From positions 100,600-164,599 of the forward strand of contig JADCGL010000030.1 in assembly GCA_020248985.1 (NCBI GenBank): a stretch of DNA of 64,000 nucleotides, read 5' to 3'. How positions within the stretch are numbered: position 1 is the stretch's first letter; the number at the start of each line of letters is the position of its first letter. The position numbers and the translations under genes are program-made. The notes beneath the pieces were generated by a model. The model was given only the letters and a program-made list of their open reading frames with translations, had not been told where the DNA came from and searched no databases. Below, in pieces: positions 44,235-54,800 of the stretch. The stretch comes from Telmatospirillum sp. GTDB lineage: Bacteria > Pseudomonadota > Alphaproteobacteria > CACIAM-22H2.

Positions 44235-45341
44235 ATGATCCTCGCGCGCCTTCTCGAAATGGCGGACTATCGCGGCCGCATTTTCCTCGCCCTGCTGGCG
44301 GCCCTCGCCGTGCTTGTGCCGATCGCCAATCTGCTGGTGCCGCCGGATTCGTTTCTCCATATCGGCACCGGCACGGTGGTGCTGCTCGGCAAATACCTCA
44401 CTTACGCGATCCTGGCCCTCGCCCTCGATCTCGTCTGGGGCTATTGCGGGATTCTGTCGCTCGGGCACGGCGCCTTCTTTGCGCTGGGCGGCTACGCGAT
44501 GGGCATGTATCTGATGCGCCAGATCGGCCCGCGCGGCGTCTACGGCCATCCGATTCTGCCCGACTTCATGGTGTTCCTGAATTTCACCGAACTGCCGGTC
44601 ACCTGGTGGGGCTTCGACAATTTCCTCTATGCGATGCTGATGGTGGTGCTGGCGCCGGGCTTGCTTGCCTTCGTGTTCGGCTGGCTTGCCTTCCGCAGCC
44701 GCGTGACGGGCGTGTATCTCTCGATCATCACGCAGGCCCTCACCTTCGCGCTGCTGCTGGCCTTCTTCCGCAACGACATGGGCTTCGGCGGCAACAACGG
44801 CCTCACCGACTTCAAAGACATCCTGGGCTTCAACGTGCAGGCGCAGAGTACCCGCGTGGTGCTGTTCCTCGCGACGCTGCTCACGCTGGCCGCCGCCTAC
44901 ATCTTCGCGCGCTTCATGGTCACGTCGAGCTTCGGCAAGGTGCTGATCGCCATCCGCGACGCCGAAAGCCGCGTGCGCTTCCTGGGCTACCGGGTCGAGC
45001 ACTACAAGCTTGCCGTCTTTGTCGTGTCGGCTGTGCTGGCGGGAATCGCGGGGGCCCTCTACGTGCCGCAGGTCGGCATCATCAACCCGTCGGAGTTTTC
45101 GCCGACCAACTCGATCGAAGCCGTCGTGTGGGTCGCGATCGGCGGGCGCGGCACGCTCGTGGGGGCGGCTCTCGGCGCCTTCGTCGTCAACGTGCTCAAA
45201 TCCTTTTTCACGACCGGCAGCCTTGCGGCCTATTGGCTGTTCGTATTGGGCGGGCTGTTCGTGCTGGTGACGATCGCGCTGCCCAAGGGCATTCTGGGGG
45301 CACTCGAAAAGCTCGCTGCCAAGCGCGGCACGCGGAGCTGA
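44235..45341 (+). CDS. urtC: Urea ABC transporter permease UrtC
   Basis: 368-residue LivM-type permease with around nine hydrophobic segments. It has LALDLVWGYCGILSLGHGAFFALGGYAMGMYLM (LivM signature), FRSRVTGVYLSIITQALTFALLLAFFRNDMGFGGNNGLTDFKDILGF (UrtC-specific), GKVLIAIRDAESRVRFLGYRVEHYKLAVFV and EAVVWVAIGGRGTLVGAALGAFVVN. Ten bases separate it from urtB. Forms the channel with UrtB in the inner membrane. Confidence 0.95.
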   Translation: MILARLLEMADYRGRIFLALLAALAVLVPIANLLVPPDSFLHIGTGTVVLLGKYLTYAILALALDLVWGYCGILSLGHGAFFALGGYAMGMYLMRQIGPRGVYGHPILPDFMVFLNFTELPVTWWGFDNFLYAMLMVVLAPGLLAFVFGWLAFRSRVTGVYLSIITQALTFALLLAFFRNDMGFGGNNGLTDFKDILGFNVQAQSTRVVLFLATLLTLAAAYIFARFMVTSSFGKVLIAIRDAESRVRFLGYRVEHYKLAVFVVSAVLAGIAGALYVPQVGIINPSEFSPTNSIEAVVWVAIGGRGTLVGAALGAFVVNVLKSFFTTGSLAAYWLFVLGGLFVLVTIALPKGILGALEKLAAKRGTRS

Positions 45342-45347
45342 GGCGCC

Positions 45348-46100
45348 ATGGAAAAACGCACCAACGCGCTTCTCTATCTCGACGGCGTCAACGTGTCGTT
45401 CGACGGCTTCAAGGCGCTGCGTTCGCTGACGCTCATCCTGGCGGCGGGCGACATGCGCGCCATCATCGGGCCCAACGGGGCCGGCAAGACCACGATGATG
45501 GACGTCATCACCGGCAAGACGAAGCCCGACAGCGGCGACGTGCTGTTCGCCGACGGTTCGGTCGATCTCACGCGCCACGACGAGGCCGAGATCGCCGAAC
45601 TCGGCATCGGCCGCAAATTCCAGAAACCGACCGTGTTCGAAAGCCACACGCTCGTCGACAATATCCTGCTCGCTCTCGCCGGACGGCGCGATCCGTTCAG
45701 CGCGCTGTTCGGCACGCGCGCGCGCATCTCGCCGCAGCGCATCCGCGAGGTGCTCGACAAGGTGCGCCTGGCCGACAAAGCCGAGCGGCTCGCGGGCGAG
45801 CTCTCGCACGGCCAGAAGCAGTGGCTCGAAATCGCGATGCTGCTGGCGCAGAATCCGAAGCTCCTGCTCGTCGACGAACCGGTCGCCGGCATGACCGACG
45901 CGGAAACCGAAACCACGGCCGAGTTGCTGCGCGAGATCAACCGCGACCACACGGTCGTCGTAGTCGAACACGACATGCATTTCGTGCGCGCGCTCGATTG
46001 CCGCGTGACGTGCCTGCACGAAGGCTCGGTGCTGGCCGAGGGCACAATCGACGCCGTCGCCGCCAACGAGCGCGTCGTCGAAGTCTATCTGGGGCGCTAG
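45348..46100 (+). CDS. urtD: Urea ABC transporter ATP-binding protein UrtD
   Basis: 250-residue LivG-type ATPase: Walker A GPNGAGKTT, KFQKPTVFESHTLVDNILLAL as the Q-loop, the UrtD-type signature LSHGQKQWLEIAMLL in place of LSGGQ, Walker B LLLVDEPVAGMTDAE, and switch His in VVEHDMHFVR. It is followed directly (zero spacing) by urtE. Energises urea import with UrtE. Confidence 0.96.
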   Translation: MEKRTNALLYLDGVNVSFDGFKALRSLTLILAAGDMRAIIGPNGAGKTTMMDVITGKTKPDSGDVLFADGSVDLTRHDEAEIAELGIGRKFQKPTVFESHTLVDNILLALAGRRDPFSALFGTRARISPQRIREVLDKVRLADKAERLAGELSHGQKQWLEIAMLLAQNPKLLLVDEPVAGMTDAETETTAELLREINRDHTVVVVEHDMHFVRALDCRVTCLHEGSVLAEGTIDAVAANERVVEVYLGR

Positions 46101-46796
46101 ATGCTGAACGTCGAAAAAATCGATCTGCATTATGGGGCGGCCCAGGCCTTGCGCGGCGTGTCGATCGAAGCGCATTTCGGCCAGGTCTCGTGCGTGCTGG
46201 GGCGCAACGGCGTGGGCAAAAGCTCGCTGCTGCGCGCCGTCGTCGGCCAGCAGCCGATCTCGGGCGGGGCGATCGTTTTCGACGGCAAGCGGATCGACGC
46301 GATGGCGCCCGCCGCGCGCGCGCGCGCGGGCATCGCCTACGTGCCGCAGGGCCGCGAGATTTTTGCGATGCTGACGGTGCAGGAAAATCTCGAAACGGGT
46401 TTCGCGCCGCTGCCGCGCAAGGAGCGCAGCATCCCGTCCGAGCTGTTCGATCTGTTCCCCATCCTCAAGACCATGCTGTCGCGCCGCGGCGGCGACCTGT
46501 CGGGCGGCCAACAGCAGCAGCTCGCGATCGCCCGCGCCCTCGTCACCCGCCCGCGCCTGCTGGTGCTCGACGAACCGACGGAAGGCATCCAGCCTTCGAT
46601 CATCAAGGATATCGGCCGCACGATCTCGTATTTGCGCGGCCGCGGCGATATGGCCATCCTGCTGGTCGAGCAGTATTTCGATTTCGCCAAGGAACTCGCC
46701 GACCGCTGGTACGTGATGGAACGCGGCGAGGTGTCGCTGTCGGGCACGCGCGAAACGATGGACGAAACCGAAATCCGCCGCCGCATGTCGATCTGA
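46101..46796 (+). CDS. urtE: Urea ABC transporter ATP-binding protein UrtE
   Basis: 231-residue LivF-type ATPase: Walker A GRNGVGKSS, VPQGREIFAMLTVQENLETG, signature LSGGQQQQLAIARALVTRPRLLVLDEPTEGIQPSIIKDI and VEQYFDFAKELADRWYVMERGEV. Its start abuts the urtD stop. Last gene of urtABCDE; the converging HD-GYP gene ends 20 bases later. No urease genes are in the window. Confidence 0.96.
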   Translation: MLNVEKIDLHYGAAQALRGVSIEAHFGQVSCVLGRNGVGKSSLLRAVVGQQPISGGAIVFDGKRIDAMAPAARARAGIAYVPQGREIFAMLTVQENLETGFAPLPRKERSIPSELFDLFPILKTMLSRRGGDLSGGQQQQLAIARALVTRPRLLVLDEPTEGIQPSIIKDIGRTISYLRGRGDMAILLVEQYFDFAKELADRWYVMERGEVSLSGTRETMDETEIRRRMSI

Positions 46797-46815
46797 GGCG
46801 AGCTGCGTGCGGCCC

Positions 46816-47955
46816 TCAATGGTCCGCGAAATTTTCGACGATCGCGCGCGCCTTCGGCAGGGCCGCAATAAGAGCGGCCACGCAGTCGGCATTGAGCTTC
46901 AGCGGCGCCATGCGCTGCAGCTCGTCGATCGCCTTTTCGACCGGCCACGGCTCCTTGTAGGGGCGGCGCGAGGTCAGCGCGTCGAATACGTCGGCAACCG
47001 CCACGATCTGCGCTTCGATCGGAATCGCGTCGCCGACGAGCCCCAGCGGATAGCCGCTGCCGTCGAGCCGCTCGTGGTGCAGATGCACGACGTTTTCGAG
47101 GATTGCGCGGCCCGGCATGTTGCCGAGGCCCAGACACGCGACGATCTTTGCGACGATATCCGCACCGATCTTGGAATGGGTCTTGATCGTGGCGAATTCG
47201 TCCACCGTCAACTTGCCGGGCTTCAGCAGAATCGCATCGGCAATGCCGACCTTGCCGATATCGTGCATCGGGGCAAAACGGTACAGCCGATCGACGAACG
47301 CGTCGGTAAGACTGTGTTTTGCCGCCACACCGTCGGCAATCAGGCGCGTTATGTGCGCCATGCGCCGCAGGTGGTTCGCCGTGTCGGTGTCGTGGTAGGC
47401 GCCGACCTCCTGTGCCGCCACGAGGGCCGCAAGCACGGCGCGCTGCTGGCTCGTTTTTAGCTTCACGAGCAGCGACACCATGTGGACGTATGGGGCGATC
47501 TTGCGCTGCCGCTCGGGCGTGAAATAGCCGGGTTCCGTGGAATTCACGAAAACGATGCCGATCAGCTGGTCGTCGTCCTCGACGGCGCAGGCGTAGCTGG
47601 CGCGGTAGCCCATCGCCAATATCGCCGCATTGTGGGCCGAGTCGGCCGAGGCGAATGCGGCAAGATCGTCGACGACGCGCAAGGCTTGGCCTTTTTGGGC
47701 GAATGCGAGCGACGGCACGTCGGTGAGCCGGGCGGCGTAATGGTCGAGGCCCGCATCGGCCGATCCGGCGAGCTGGTACGTGTGCAGCATATCGCTGTCG
47801 GTATCGTAGAGCGCGATCGCGAGCCGGAGGGGCAGGTCGGCGCCGAGGGCTTCGACGATCTGGTTGTGGATCGCGAGCAATTCGCGAAGAAACGAATCGG
47901 GCTGGTCGAGCGCCTCGGCTTTGGGTGCTGTCTGCTGAAGAAGAACGTCGTTCAT
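46816..47955 (-). CDS. GAF - HD-GYP phosphodiesterase-type protein
   Basis: 379 residues. The N-terminal ~165 residues look like a GAF sensor (LPLRLAIALYDTDSDMLHTYQLAG, SYACAVEDDDQLIGIVFVNS). The C-terminal HD-GYP domain has the HD pair H231-D232 in MHDIGKVGIADAILLKPGKL, THSKIGADIVAK and HLHHERLDGSGYPLGL with GYP at 301-303, then VADVFDALTSRRPYKE. All metal ligands and the GYP motif seem intact, so it should hydrolyse cyclic di-GMP. ATG 47955 is chosen because codons upstream lack conserved character. It is divergent from the sensor kinase gene (236-bp gap), so they may be co-regulated. Confidence 0.88.
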   Translation of the reverse strand: MNDVLLQQTAPKAEALDQPDSFLRELLAIHNQIVEALGADLPLRLAIALYDTDSDMLHTYQLAGSADAGLDHYAARLTDVPSLAFAQKGQALRVVDDLAAFASADSAHNAAILAMGYRASYACAVEDDDQLIGIVFVNSTEPGYFTPERQRKIAPYVHMVSLLVKLKTSQQRAVLAALVAAQEVGAYHDTDTANHLRRMAHITRLIADGVAAKHSLTDAFVDRLYRFAPMHDIGKVGIADAILLKPGKLTVDEFATIKTHSKIGADIVAKIVACLGLGNMPGRAILENVVHLHHERLDGSGYPLGLVGDAIPIEAQIVAVADVFDALTSRRPYKEPWPVEKAIDELQRMAPLKLNADCVAALIAALPKARAIVENFADH

Positions 47956-48191
47956 CGAACACCTCGTTGTCGGAACGGAACCGAGACGTTGCGGCATGCA
48001 ACTGGAACCTTGCCGCCGCCCGTCGCGGATTGACCGACCCATCGACCCAAAAAACCACACAAAAGCTGCGTGATATGACAGTCAAGCTACGGCGACGCGC
48101 TTAACATTTCGTTACCAAAAAGGGCGCGATAAGCCGCCGCGCACGAATTCTATTAACGGCACTTTAACGAATAAATCCCATTGTCTTACCC

Positions 48192-49952
48192 ATGGATCAA
48201 ACATCACGCCTCGGACCGCACAACCCGGCGACGGTTGATCCGCTTTCGGTGCACAGTCCTGTGGTGTTGCCGGCCCGCCTTGCCACAGGTCCGAATCTTC
48301 TGCTTTTGGCGCTGATTCTCTGCGTTTGGGCGACGACAGCCATCGTCGTCGCCACAATGTACCACGACGTGCGAGCCGAGACCGAACGGCGAATTTCGTC
48401 GCAGGCCCATGTCGCCGCCTTGCACGTAGCCCAAGTAATTCATGCGATCGCGACGAGCCTCGAAAGCATCGACGCCAGCGCGATCTCGGACGAACGGCCA
48501 AGCGCCGGTGCGCGCGGCCGGCTTCACGCCCAACTCGTGCGTTTGAAAAAAGCATCCGACGCCATCCAGATTCTCGGCGTGATCGATGCCCGCGGCCGCG
48601 TCCGCGCGCTCGACAGCGATCCGGATCCGCCGCCGATCGATCTCTCCGACCGGCCCTACTTCGCGGCCCACCGCGATAGTCCGGATCCGGCCTTGCGTTT
48701 CGATGCGCCGATCGTCTCGCGGCCGGGCCTTGAAGTCAGCATCCCGTTCACGCGCCGCATCGAAACGGCCGACGGCAGATTTGCAGGCATGGTCGCGGCG
48801 CGCATCGATCCGCAGTATTTCGAGGCGTTCCTGAAGCTGACCGATGCCTCGTTGGCATCTATCGCAACGCGCGACGGGCTTCTCCTCGCCCGCTATCCAG
48901 AAGTGGACCTGATCGATGCGCAGCGCCTGCCGCGTGCGGATGGCGCCCCGTCGAGACCGCCGGCCTATCTGCGATCGCCGATCGACGGCCGGAGCTATCT
49001 GATGAAAGTGATTGAGGTCCCGAAGTCCGATTTGCTGATCCGAATTGGCGTGGACGCCGAAGAAGTCGCCGCCGAATGGCGAAGCCGCGCAACCGTGCCC
49101 GCAACGCGCGCCGTCGTCGCCACGCTGCTACTGATCGGATTCGGCGTCCTCATCCGTCGGCGCGAAAACGCGATGCTTGTCGCGCGCGTCGCGGACGCGC
49201 AGATACTTGCGGCAGCGAACGCTGCGAAAGCTGCCGCCGAGGACGTAAGCCGCAACAAATCGGCGTTTCTGGCCCAGATGAGCCACGAAATCCGCACGCC
49301 GCTGAACGCGATCCTCGGCTTCTCCGAAATGATCTCTGGCGACGAGCTCAAACGCGGCGTCGCCGACAAATATCGCGACTACGCAAACGACATCAACTTC
49401 AGCGCCCAGCATCTTTTGGCGGTCATCAACCAGCTCCTCGACATGGCCAAAGTCGAGGCCGGAAAATGGGAACTCGACGAAACGACGTTTACAGCCGCCG
49501 ACCTCGTCGAGGCGACGGTGCGCCTTGTCGCGTCGCGTGCGGCGGCCGCAAACGTCGCGATCGACGCGAGCGACGTCGACGCTTCGATAACTTTGAAGGG
49601 CGACGAACGGACGCTGCGCCAAGTGCTGCTGAACCTTGCCGTCAACGCCGTCAAACATGCCGGCGAGGACCGGCGCATCACGCTGCATGCGACGCGCGCG
49701 AGCGACGGCGGCGCAATTCTTTCTGTCGCCGACAATGGGGCGGGCATGGCGCCCGAAGACGCGGCGCGGGTGCTGAACCCGTTCGAGACCGTCGGCGACG
49801 ACCGCGCGCGCAAACGCGAAAGCACCGGCCTCGGTTTGCCGCTCGCCCGCCTGTTTGCCAAACTCCATGGCGGCCGGCTGACGCTCGAAAGCGCGCTCGG
49901 CAAAGGCACAACCGCGCGCCTTGTCATGCCCGACGCACGCGTCGTCGCATAA
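48192..49952 (+). CDS. Membrane sensor histidine kinase with Cache-type periplasmic domain
   Basis: 586 residues. TM1 at ~36-58 (LLLLALILCVWATTAIVVATMY), an extracytoplasmic double-Cache-like domain (AIQILGVIDARGRVRALDS, DLSDRPYFAAHRD, DGRFAGMVAARIDPQYFEAF) to about residue 300, and TM2 near 302-318. A coiled coil leads to HisKA with phospho-acceptor His365 (AQMSHEIRTPLNAILGFSEM) and an HATPase_c domain: N-box LLNLAVNAVKHA, G1 VADNGAGM, F-box LNPFETVGDD, G2 STGLGLPLAR. No receiver domain or adjacent response-regulator gene, so it is an orphan kinase. Its stop lies 38 bases before the tRNA-Pro fragment that bounds the island. Confidence 0.92.
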   Translation: MDQTSRLGPHNPATVDPLSVHSPVVLPARLATGPNLLLLALILCVWATTAIVVATMYHDVRAETERRISSQAHVAALHVAQVIHAIATSLESIDASAISDERPSAGARGRLHAQLVRLKKASDAIQILGVIDARGRVRALDSDPDPPPIDLSDRPYFAAHRDSPDPALRFDAPIVSRPGLEVSIPFTRRIETADGRFAGMVAARIDPQYFEAFLKLTDASLASIATRDGLLLARYPEVDLIDAQRLPRADGAPSRPPAYLRSPIDGRSYLMKVIEVPKSDLLIRIGVDAEEVAAEWRSRATVPATRAVVATLLLIGFGVLIRRRENAMLVARVADAQILAAANAAKAAAEDVSRNKSAFLAQMSHEIRTPLNAILGFSEMISGDELKRGVADKYRDYANDINFSAQHLLAVINQLLDMAKVEAGKWELDETTFTAADLVEATVRLVASRAAAANVAIDASDVDASITLKGDERTLRQVLLNLAVNAVKHAGEDRRITLHATRASDGGAILSVADNGAGMAPEDAARVLNPFETVGDDRARKRESTGLGLPLARLFAKLHGGRLTLESALGKGTTARLVMPDARVVA

Positions 49953-49990
49953 GCGGCGCGCAGCCCAGCGTGTCGGATCTTTGCGAAAAC

Positions 49991-50039
49991 TCCGGTCGGA
50001 GCGGCGGGATTCGAACTCGCGACATACAGCTCCCAAAGC
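49991..50039 (-). repeat. Left direct repeat: 3' part of tRNA-Pro, probable attachment-site copy
   Basis: 49 bases match 57327-57375 at 48 positions (difference at 50026 versus 57362). The segment corresponds to the 3' end, T arm, variable region and anticodon loop of tRNA-Pro(UGG), and identity stops just past the anticodon. The D arm and 5' acceptor are absent, so this is no functional tRNA. The orientation and the intact copy at the far end are what site-specific integration into a tRNA 3' half leaves behind. Confidence 0.88.
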
Positions 50040-50434
50040 GGGTCGAATTGTAATGATATCAATGCCAGTTCTAAGATTTATGAATGTTCTGGGGCAGACT
50101 TGGAGGCATTTCAGGTGTTATCGGCGTTTTACGGGCACCACCGTTTTCGCGTCTAGAACTTAATGGTGCTAGGAATCCGGGGTATTGGGACGCCCAAACT
50201 AGCCACGGTCAGACGGATACGCCACTTATCCCGCTGTATAGATTTGCCGAGCCAGCTCTCGCCATCCCGATTATCTTTTTGAATTGTGCTCTCTTGTGAT
50301 ATATCAAGGTCTTAGTGTTGTTTTTAGTTGTTTAGCTCTCTAAATGTGGACGCGATTAAATTTTTATTTCGATCGGCATTAATCAACCAGAGCTCTGATA
50401 AAGGGCATGTCTTTAGTAGCAGTGGTCATTTGCG
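50040..50434. other. Low-GC intergenic stretch at the left end of the island
   Basis: About 395 bp with visibly lower GC than the surroundings and A/T runs near 50310-50370. No frame of convincing length: one short frame runs across the attachment repeat but has no recognisable domain. The area must contain the promoter for the three-gene cassette starting at 50435, and it is the expected position of a lost integrase. No clear -35/-10 pair was assigned. Confidence 0.5.
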
Positions 50435-51823
50435 ATGTTCGGGATGGAATTGCATCGGCTTTCTAATTCTCGACGGCACATTTGGCGCCGAGCATTTGTG
50501 ACGTTTGCTGCGTTGATTCTTCTATTTGCAATGAAACTACCGGCGTCGGCACAAGTCGCAAACTCCGAATTCGCCCAGCAAATGGACACCGCTTTCACGC
50601 AGATGGTCCGCGATCCGGCGAATCTACAATTGACCTTTGCATACGCCGAGATCGCCGCACGCGCCGGGAATTACGAAGGTTCTATCGCCGCACTCGAGCG
50701 CATGCTGCTCATCGACCCGGATCTTCCGCGCGTTCGTCTGGAGTTAGGCGTTCTCTACTACCGGCTCGAATCCTTTGATCTTGCGCGCAGCTACTTCAAC
50801 TCGGCTGTTGCAGGCGCCAATGTGCCGCCGGAAGTACGAACACGCGTCGATCGTTTCCTCGCCGAAATCGAGAAGCGCCAATCCCGCCATCGCCTCTCAG
50901 GCTCGGTCCTTGTCGGTGCGCGCTACCAAACGAACGCGACCTCGGGCTACGGCAATACGCTGGTGCCGATCCCCGCGATCGCGGGCACGAGCCCGGTCGA
51001 TATCGGCACAGGCAAGCGCGACGACTGGAATCTGTTCAATGCAGCGACGGTCAACCACGTCTATGATCTCGAAACGCAGGCGAAGGACACGTTCGACACG
51101 TCCATTACGTTCTACGGAACGCGCCAGAACCACGTGAAGACCCTCAATACCGCACTCCTCGAAATCAACACCGGCCCGCGCTTTTCGCTGGGCGATCTGG
51201 GACTGGAAAACGCCGCGTTCCGGCCATACGCGATCGGGAGCCTCGTAACGCTAAAAGACAATCGATATTTGCATTCCTTCGGCGGCGGCCTGCAGTTCCA
51301 GCAACCAATCCTGTCGAACCTGCTTTGGACGCTCGGATACGAACTGCGCACGAAGAACTACAGGACGGACGCCTCGCGCCGGACCGTGCGCCAGCAGAAC
51401 GGATCCGAGCACGGTTTCACGACCGGCTTCACCTACGTCGTCACACCAAACGATTCGCTGACGCTAAGCACGGGCGTGTCGCGCACGCTGGCGCGCGCCG
51501 GGTCGAAGCGCAACGACAAGCATTTCGTGACCGGCGGCTACACGCGCAAACAGGCCGTGCCCGCCTTTTTCGGCAGTGAACCCTGGACGCTCGGCACGAC
51601 GGTCGGTCGCCATTTGACCGGCTATCGTTCGCCCGACGACACGATCGACGCTGACACACGCCGCGGAGACTTCGAATGGCGCTACAGCGCGCTCTGGGGC
51701 GTCCCGCTCACCGACACGCTCTCGTTCGTAACGGTGGTTCAACGCCAAACTGTCGCTTCTAGCTATCTTATCAACAAATACCGGAATGACTCGATTACGC
51801 TGGGGCTGTCATGGATGCTCTGA
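50435..51823 (+). CDS. Slam-like outer-membrane protein: TPR region plus DUF560-type barrel
   Basis: 462 residues. Signal peptide (RRAFVTFAALILLFAMKLPASAQ, cleavage ~40), then a TPR-like helical region (residues ~45-155: LQLTFAYAEIAARAGNYEGSIAALERMLLIDPDLPRVRLELGVLYYRLESFDLARSYFNSAV). A ~300-residue transmembrane beta-barrel follows, with alternating aromatic strands (FDTSITFYGTRQNH, FRPYAIGSLVTL, LLWTLGYELRTKNYR, GFTTGFTYVVTPNDSLTLSTGVSR) and ends DSITLGLSWML. TPR plus C-terminal barrel is the layout of surface lipoprotein assembly modulators (Slam), which move barrel-bearing cargo to the cell surface. Its stop overlaps the next gene by 13 bp, which encodes just such a cargo candidate. A later start at 50444 is possible. 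Confidence 0.75.
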   Translation: MFGMELHRLSNSRRHIWRRAFVTFAALILLFAMKLPASAQVANSEFAQQMDTAFTQMVRDPANLQLTFAYAEIAARAGNYEGSIAALERMLLIDPDLPRVRLELGVLYYRLESFDLARSYFNSAVAGANVPPEVRTRVDRFLAEIEKRQSRHRLSGSVLVGARYQTNATSGYGNTLVPIPAIAGTSPVDIGTGKRDDWNLFNAATVNHVYDLETQAKDTFDTSITFYGTRQNHVKTLNTALLEINTGPRFSLGDLGLENAAFRPYAIGSLVTLKDNRYLHSFGGGLQFQQPILSNLLWTLGYELRTKNYRTDASRRTVRQQNGSEHGFTTGFTYVVTPNDSLTLSTGVSRTLARAGSKRNDKHFVTGGYTRKQAVPAFFGSEPWTLGTTVGRHLTGYRSPDDTIDADTRRGDFEWRYSALWGVPLTDTLSFVTVVQRQTVASSYLINKYRNDSITLGLSWML

Positions 51824-54800
51824 AAGGCAAGTCTTTGGTTGCGATGGCGGTCGGGAGCTGGCTTGCCGCCATGGGGCCATTGCTCAGCACCGCGGCAGCG
51901 CAGCCAGCGGGCGACGCCGTCGGTGTGACATCGGCGGTCAATCCGGATGCGCGCGGCGTGCGCCCCGACGGCGCACAGACCACGCTGCTGATCGGCACCA
52001 ACGTGATCTTCAAGGAGCGCATCGAAACCGGTCCGTCCGGGCAGGTTCAGTTACTGTTCAACGATCAGTCCGCTATTTCCATCGGCCCGAACGCGCGCGT
52101 GGTCATCGACCAATTCGTCTACAATCCGGCGACGGGATCGGGCCAAATGGCCGTTTCGCTCGCGCGCGGCACGATGCGCTTCGTCGGCGGAAAAATCTCT
52201 AAGCAGAACGAAGTTGCCATCACCACGCCGTCGGCCACGATCGGTATTCGCGGCGGCGTGACGATGCCGACTGTTGGCGACGACGGTTCGACGCGCGTGG
52301 TGCATGTGTTCGGTGCGACGACCGTGCGCACACCGGACGGGCAGTCGGCAACGCTGACGCGCCCCGGCTTTGTCGCCGAAGTGGCAGCCCCTGCACCGCC
52401 GCCCGCGTCCGGCAGCACTCAAGCTGCAGCTCCTGCCCCCGGGGCGGCCCAGAGCGGTGCGGCACCGACCAGTACTGCGACAGCACCTGCGCCTGCCAGT
52501 GCGGCGAGCGGCGGCGGCATTTCGGTCCGTCGCGCCAGCGATGCGGAAATATCCGCAACAAAAAGCCAGCTCGAATCGGGGCCAGCCCAGCAGCAGGCGC
52601 GCGCGGCCCAAGCGCCGAGCGCACCCGGCGGCGGCCAGCAGCAAGTGGCGGGCGCACCGGCACCCGGCGGCGCGCCGGGTGCCGGTGCACTGCAAGGCGG
52701 CAATCAACAGGGTGGCAGCCCGGCGTCGGGCGGTCCAACTCAATCGGCGGGTGCGCAATCGGGCGGCGGCCAGACGAGCGGGCCGCCGGGCGGCACCGGC
52801 GGCGGGGCCATCGAAGGCGCACTCGGCGGCTCCGGCATGACGGCGCAGAACTCCGCCCAGGCGCCCGCCCAGATCGCGACCGTTTCCGTCGGCCCACCGC
52901 CGCCGCCGCCCGCCCAACAGGCAGCCCAGAGCGTGCAGACGGGTGGGCAGTTGGCGAATACGGCTAACGCGGCGCAGGCGAGTTCCACTTCAGCACTCTC
53001 GCAAGGCTACACGTCGAACCTTTCTTTCACCGGCCGCGCGCGCTTCGGTACCTGGCGGGTCGGGCCCGATACGTTTGGCAACCTCGCATCCACGCCGGTC
53101 TTCGACGCAACGGATAAATCGCGCAGTTTCAACGGCCAGTTCGTCAACGGGCGTCTTCGCGGGACGCTGAACAACGGCGAGATTTTCTCAATCGGTTTCC
53201 CGGTCGATGCTGCTGGGCGCTTTTTTTCGACCTCGTCCTCCGGCGCCACGTCGCCCGGCGGCGCTCTGTCAGGCAACTCGTTCCTGTCGTCAGACGGTCG
53301 TTTCTTCTTCGGTGACTACTCGACACCTAACGGCGAGCGTGTTGCGGTTTTCGGCGGTACGGCCGTCTCGGGCAGCGCACTTTCGAATTCGACCACGCGC
53401 TATGTGCGCGAATACACGCTGCGCGCCGACCCTGCCCTCGGCGCGCAGTTTCCGTTCCTTGCGCCGGTCGAAACCGGCGGCAGCTTTACAAATCCGTCAA
53501 TCGGAAAATTCACGATGGTGACGCCGGCAGCGGCCGGCCAGTCCGGCCGCGGCCTGCAAGTCAATTTTGCGCTGGACGGCAGTGGCAGCTCGCAGCGGAG
53601 CGTCTTTTCCGTGATGACGGCAAACGTCTTCAACGATTCGAACGGCAATCTTACGATCAGCGGCGCTGGCCGCGCATTCTTCGACTATTCGGGCAACCAG
53701 CGGCCGGGGCGCGGCTCGTTCGCGGCGACCACAGAAACCGACGGCTCAGGCAATTCGTTTTTCGGATCGCTTGGCGCTGACGGCGCGCCGAGCAATTTTG
53801 TGTTCGGCCAGAATTCCACGAACAACAGCAACCAGCGCGTAACCGACGGCGGCTATCTCAATCTCGCCCTCAACGGCACGCAAACCGAGCAGTACTATCG
53901 CTCCTCAACCGTCGCGACCTACAGCCAAACCGTCGGCAGCTCGACCGCACCCACGACAAGCTTCTTCAATGGCTATGCTGCGGGCCTCACGGAACGCAAC
54001 GGCGGCACAAACGTCGTCCGGCAGATTTCCAACGACCCGACCCAGACGGTGATCCGCCTCAATGCGGCGAACAATTCGGCCACGGCGCTGTTGGCGATCG
54101 AGCGTGTCGGCGCGGCGGAAAGTTTCCAGCTCGGGTTCGGTGCGCGTCCGGATTCCTTCACCGGTGCCGCGACGTCGCTGGCCTCGTCGACGACGCTCGC
54201 CGACATCCGCAACTCGAGCTACACGACGTTCGCCAACGACGGTGCGCGGTCGAGCCTCGTCGACGCAAAGACCTGGGTCGCGCGCGAGATGATCAATCCC
54301 GGCGCAGGCTTCGCTTCGGACGGCTCGCCCAATTCGTTCTCCGCCCTCGTCACGTCGAACCTGACGAACACCCCGGCTTCCGTCACGGACCAGACGCTGT
54401 CCGCGCGCCAAGTTCTCGTTCCTTCGACGACGATCGCCTCGAACGTGCTCAGCGCTGCATTCCCAAATTCGAGCATCGGAAATTTTGAAAGCATGCAATG
54501 GGGTTTTTGGGCCAGTCAGGTTCAGTTCCCCGATCCGCTCGTCACGGGCGGGCGCACCGACCGCTACCAGCTCGCCACATGGATCGCGGGGGTTTTGCCG
54601 GCCTTGGGCGACATCCCGACCACTGGGACCGCAACCTACAACGGACACGTCATCGGCACGGTCAACAACAACGGCGCGCGCTACACGACCGGGGGGAGCT
54701 ACAGCCAGACCTGGAACTTCGCCTCCGACAGCGGCACCGCGACGATCTCGAACTTCGACGGGCTCGGCAACATCACCGCGACGCTCTCCTCGGCGAACAA

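Noticed and set aside
44166..46892. 908-codon frame antisense to urtCDE
   Set aside because: Shadow frame; the plus strand has complete Walker and permease motifs.
49991..50039. Second tRNA-Pro gene
   Set aside because: Lacks the D arm and 5' acceptor strand and has a mismatch in the anticodon stem; kept as an attachment-site remnant only.
49921..50163. 80-codon frame running through the left repeat, possible integrase remnant
   Set aside because: No integrase motif (no R-H-R-Y residues in context); composition looks random, so no claim of a pseudogene is made.
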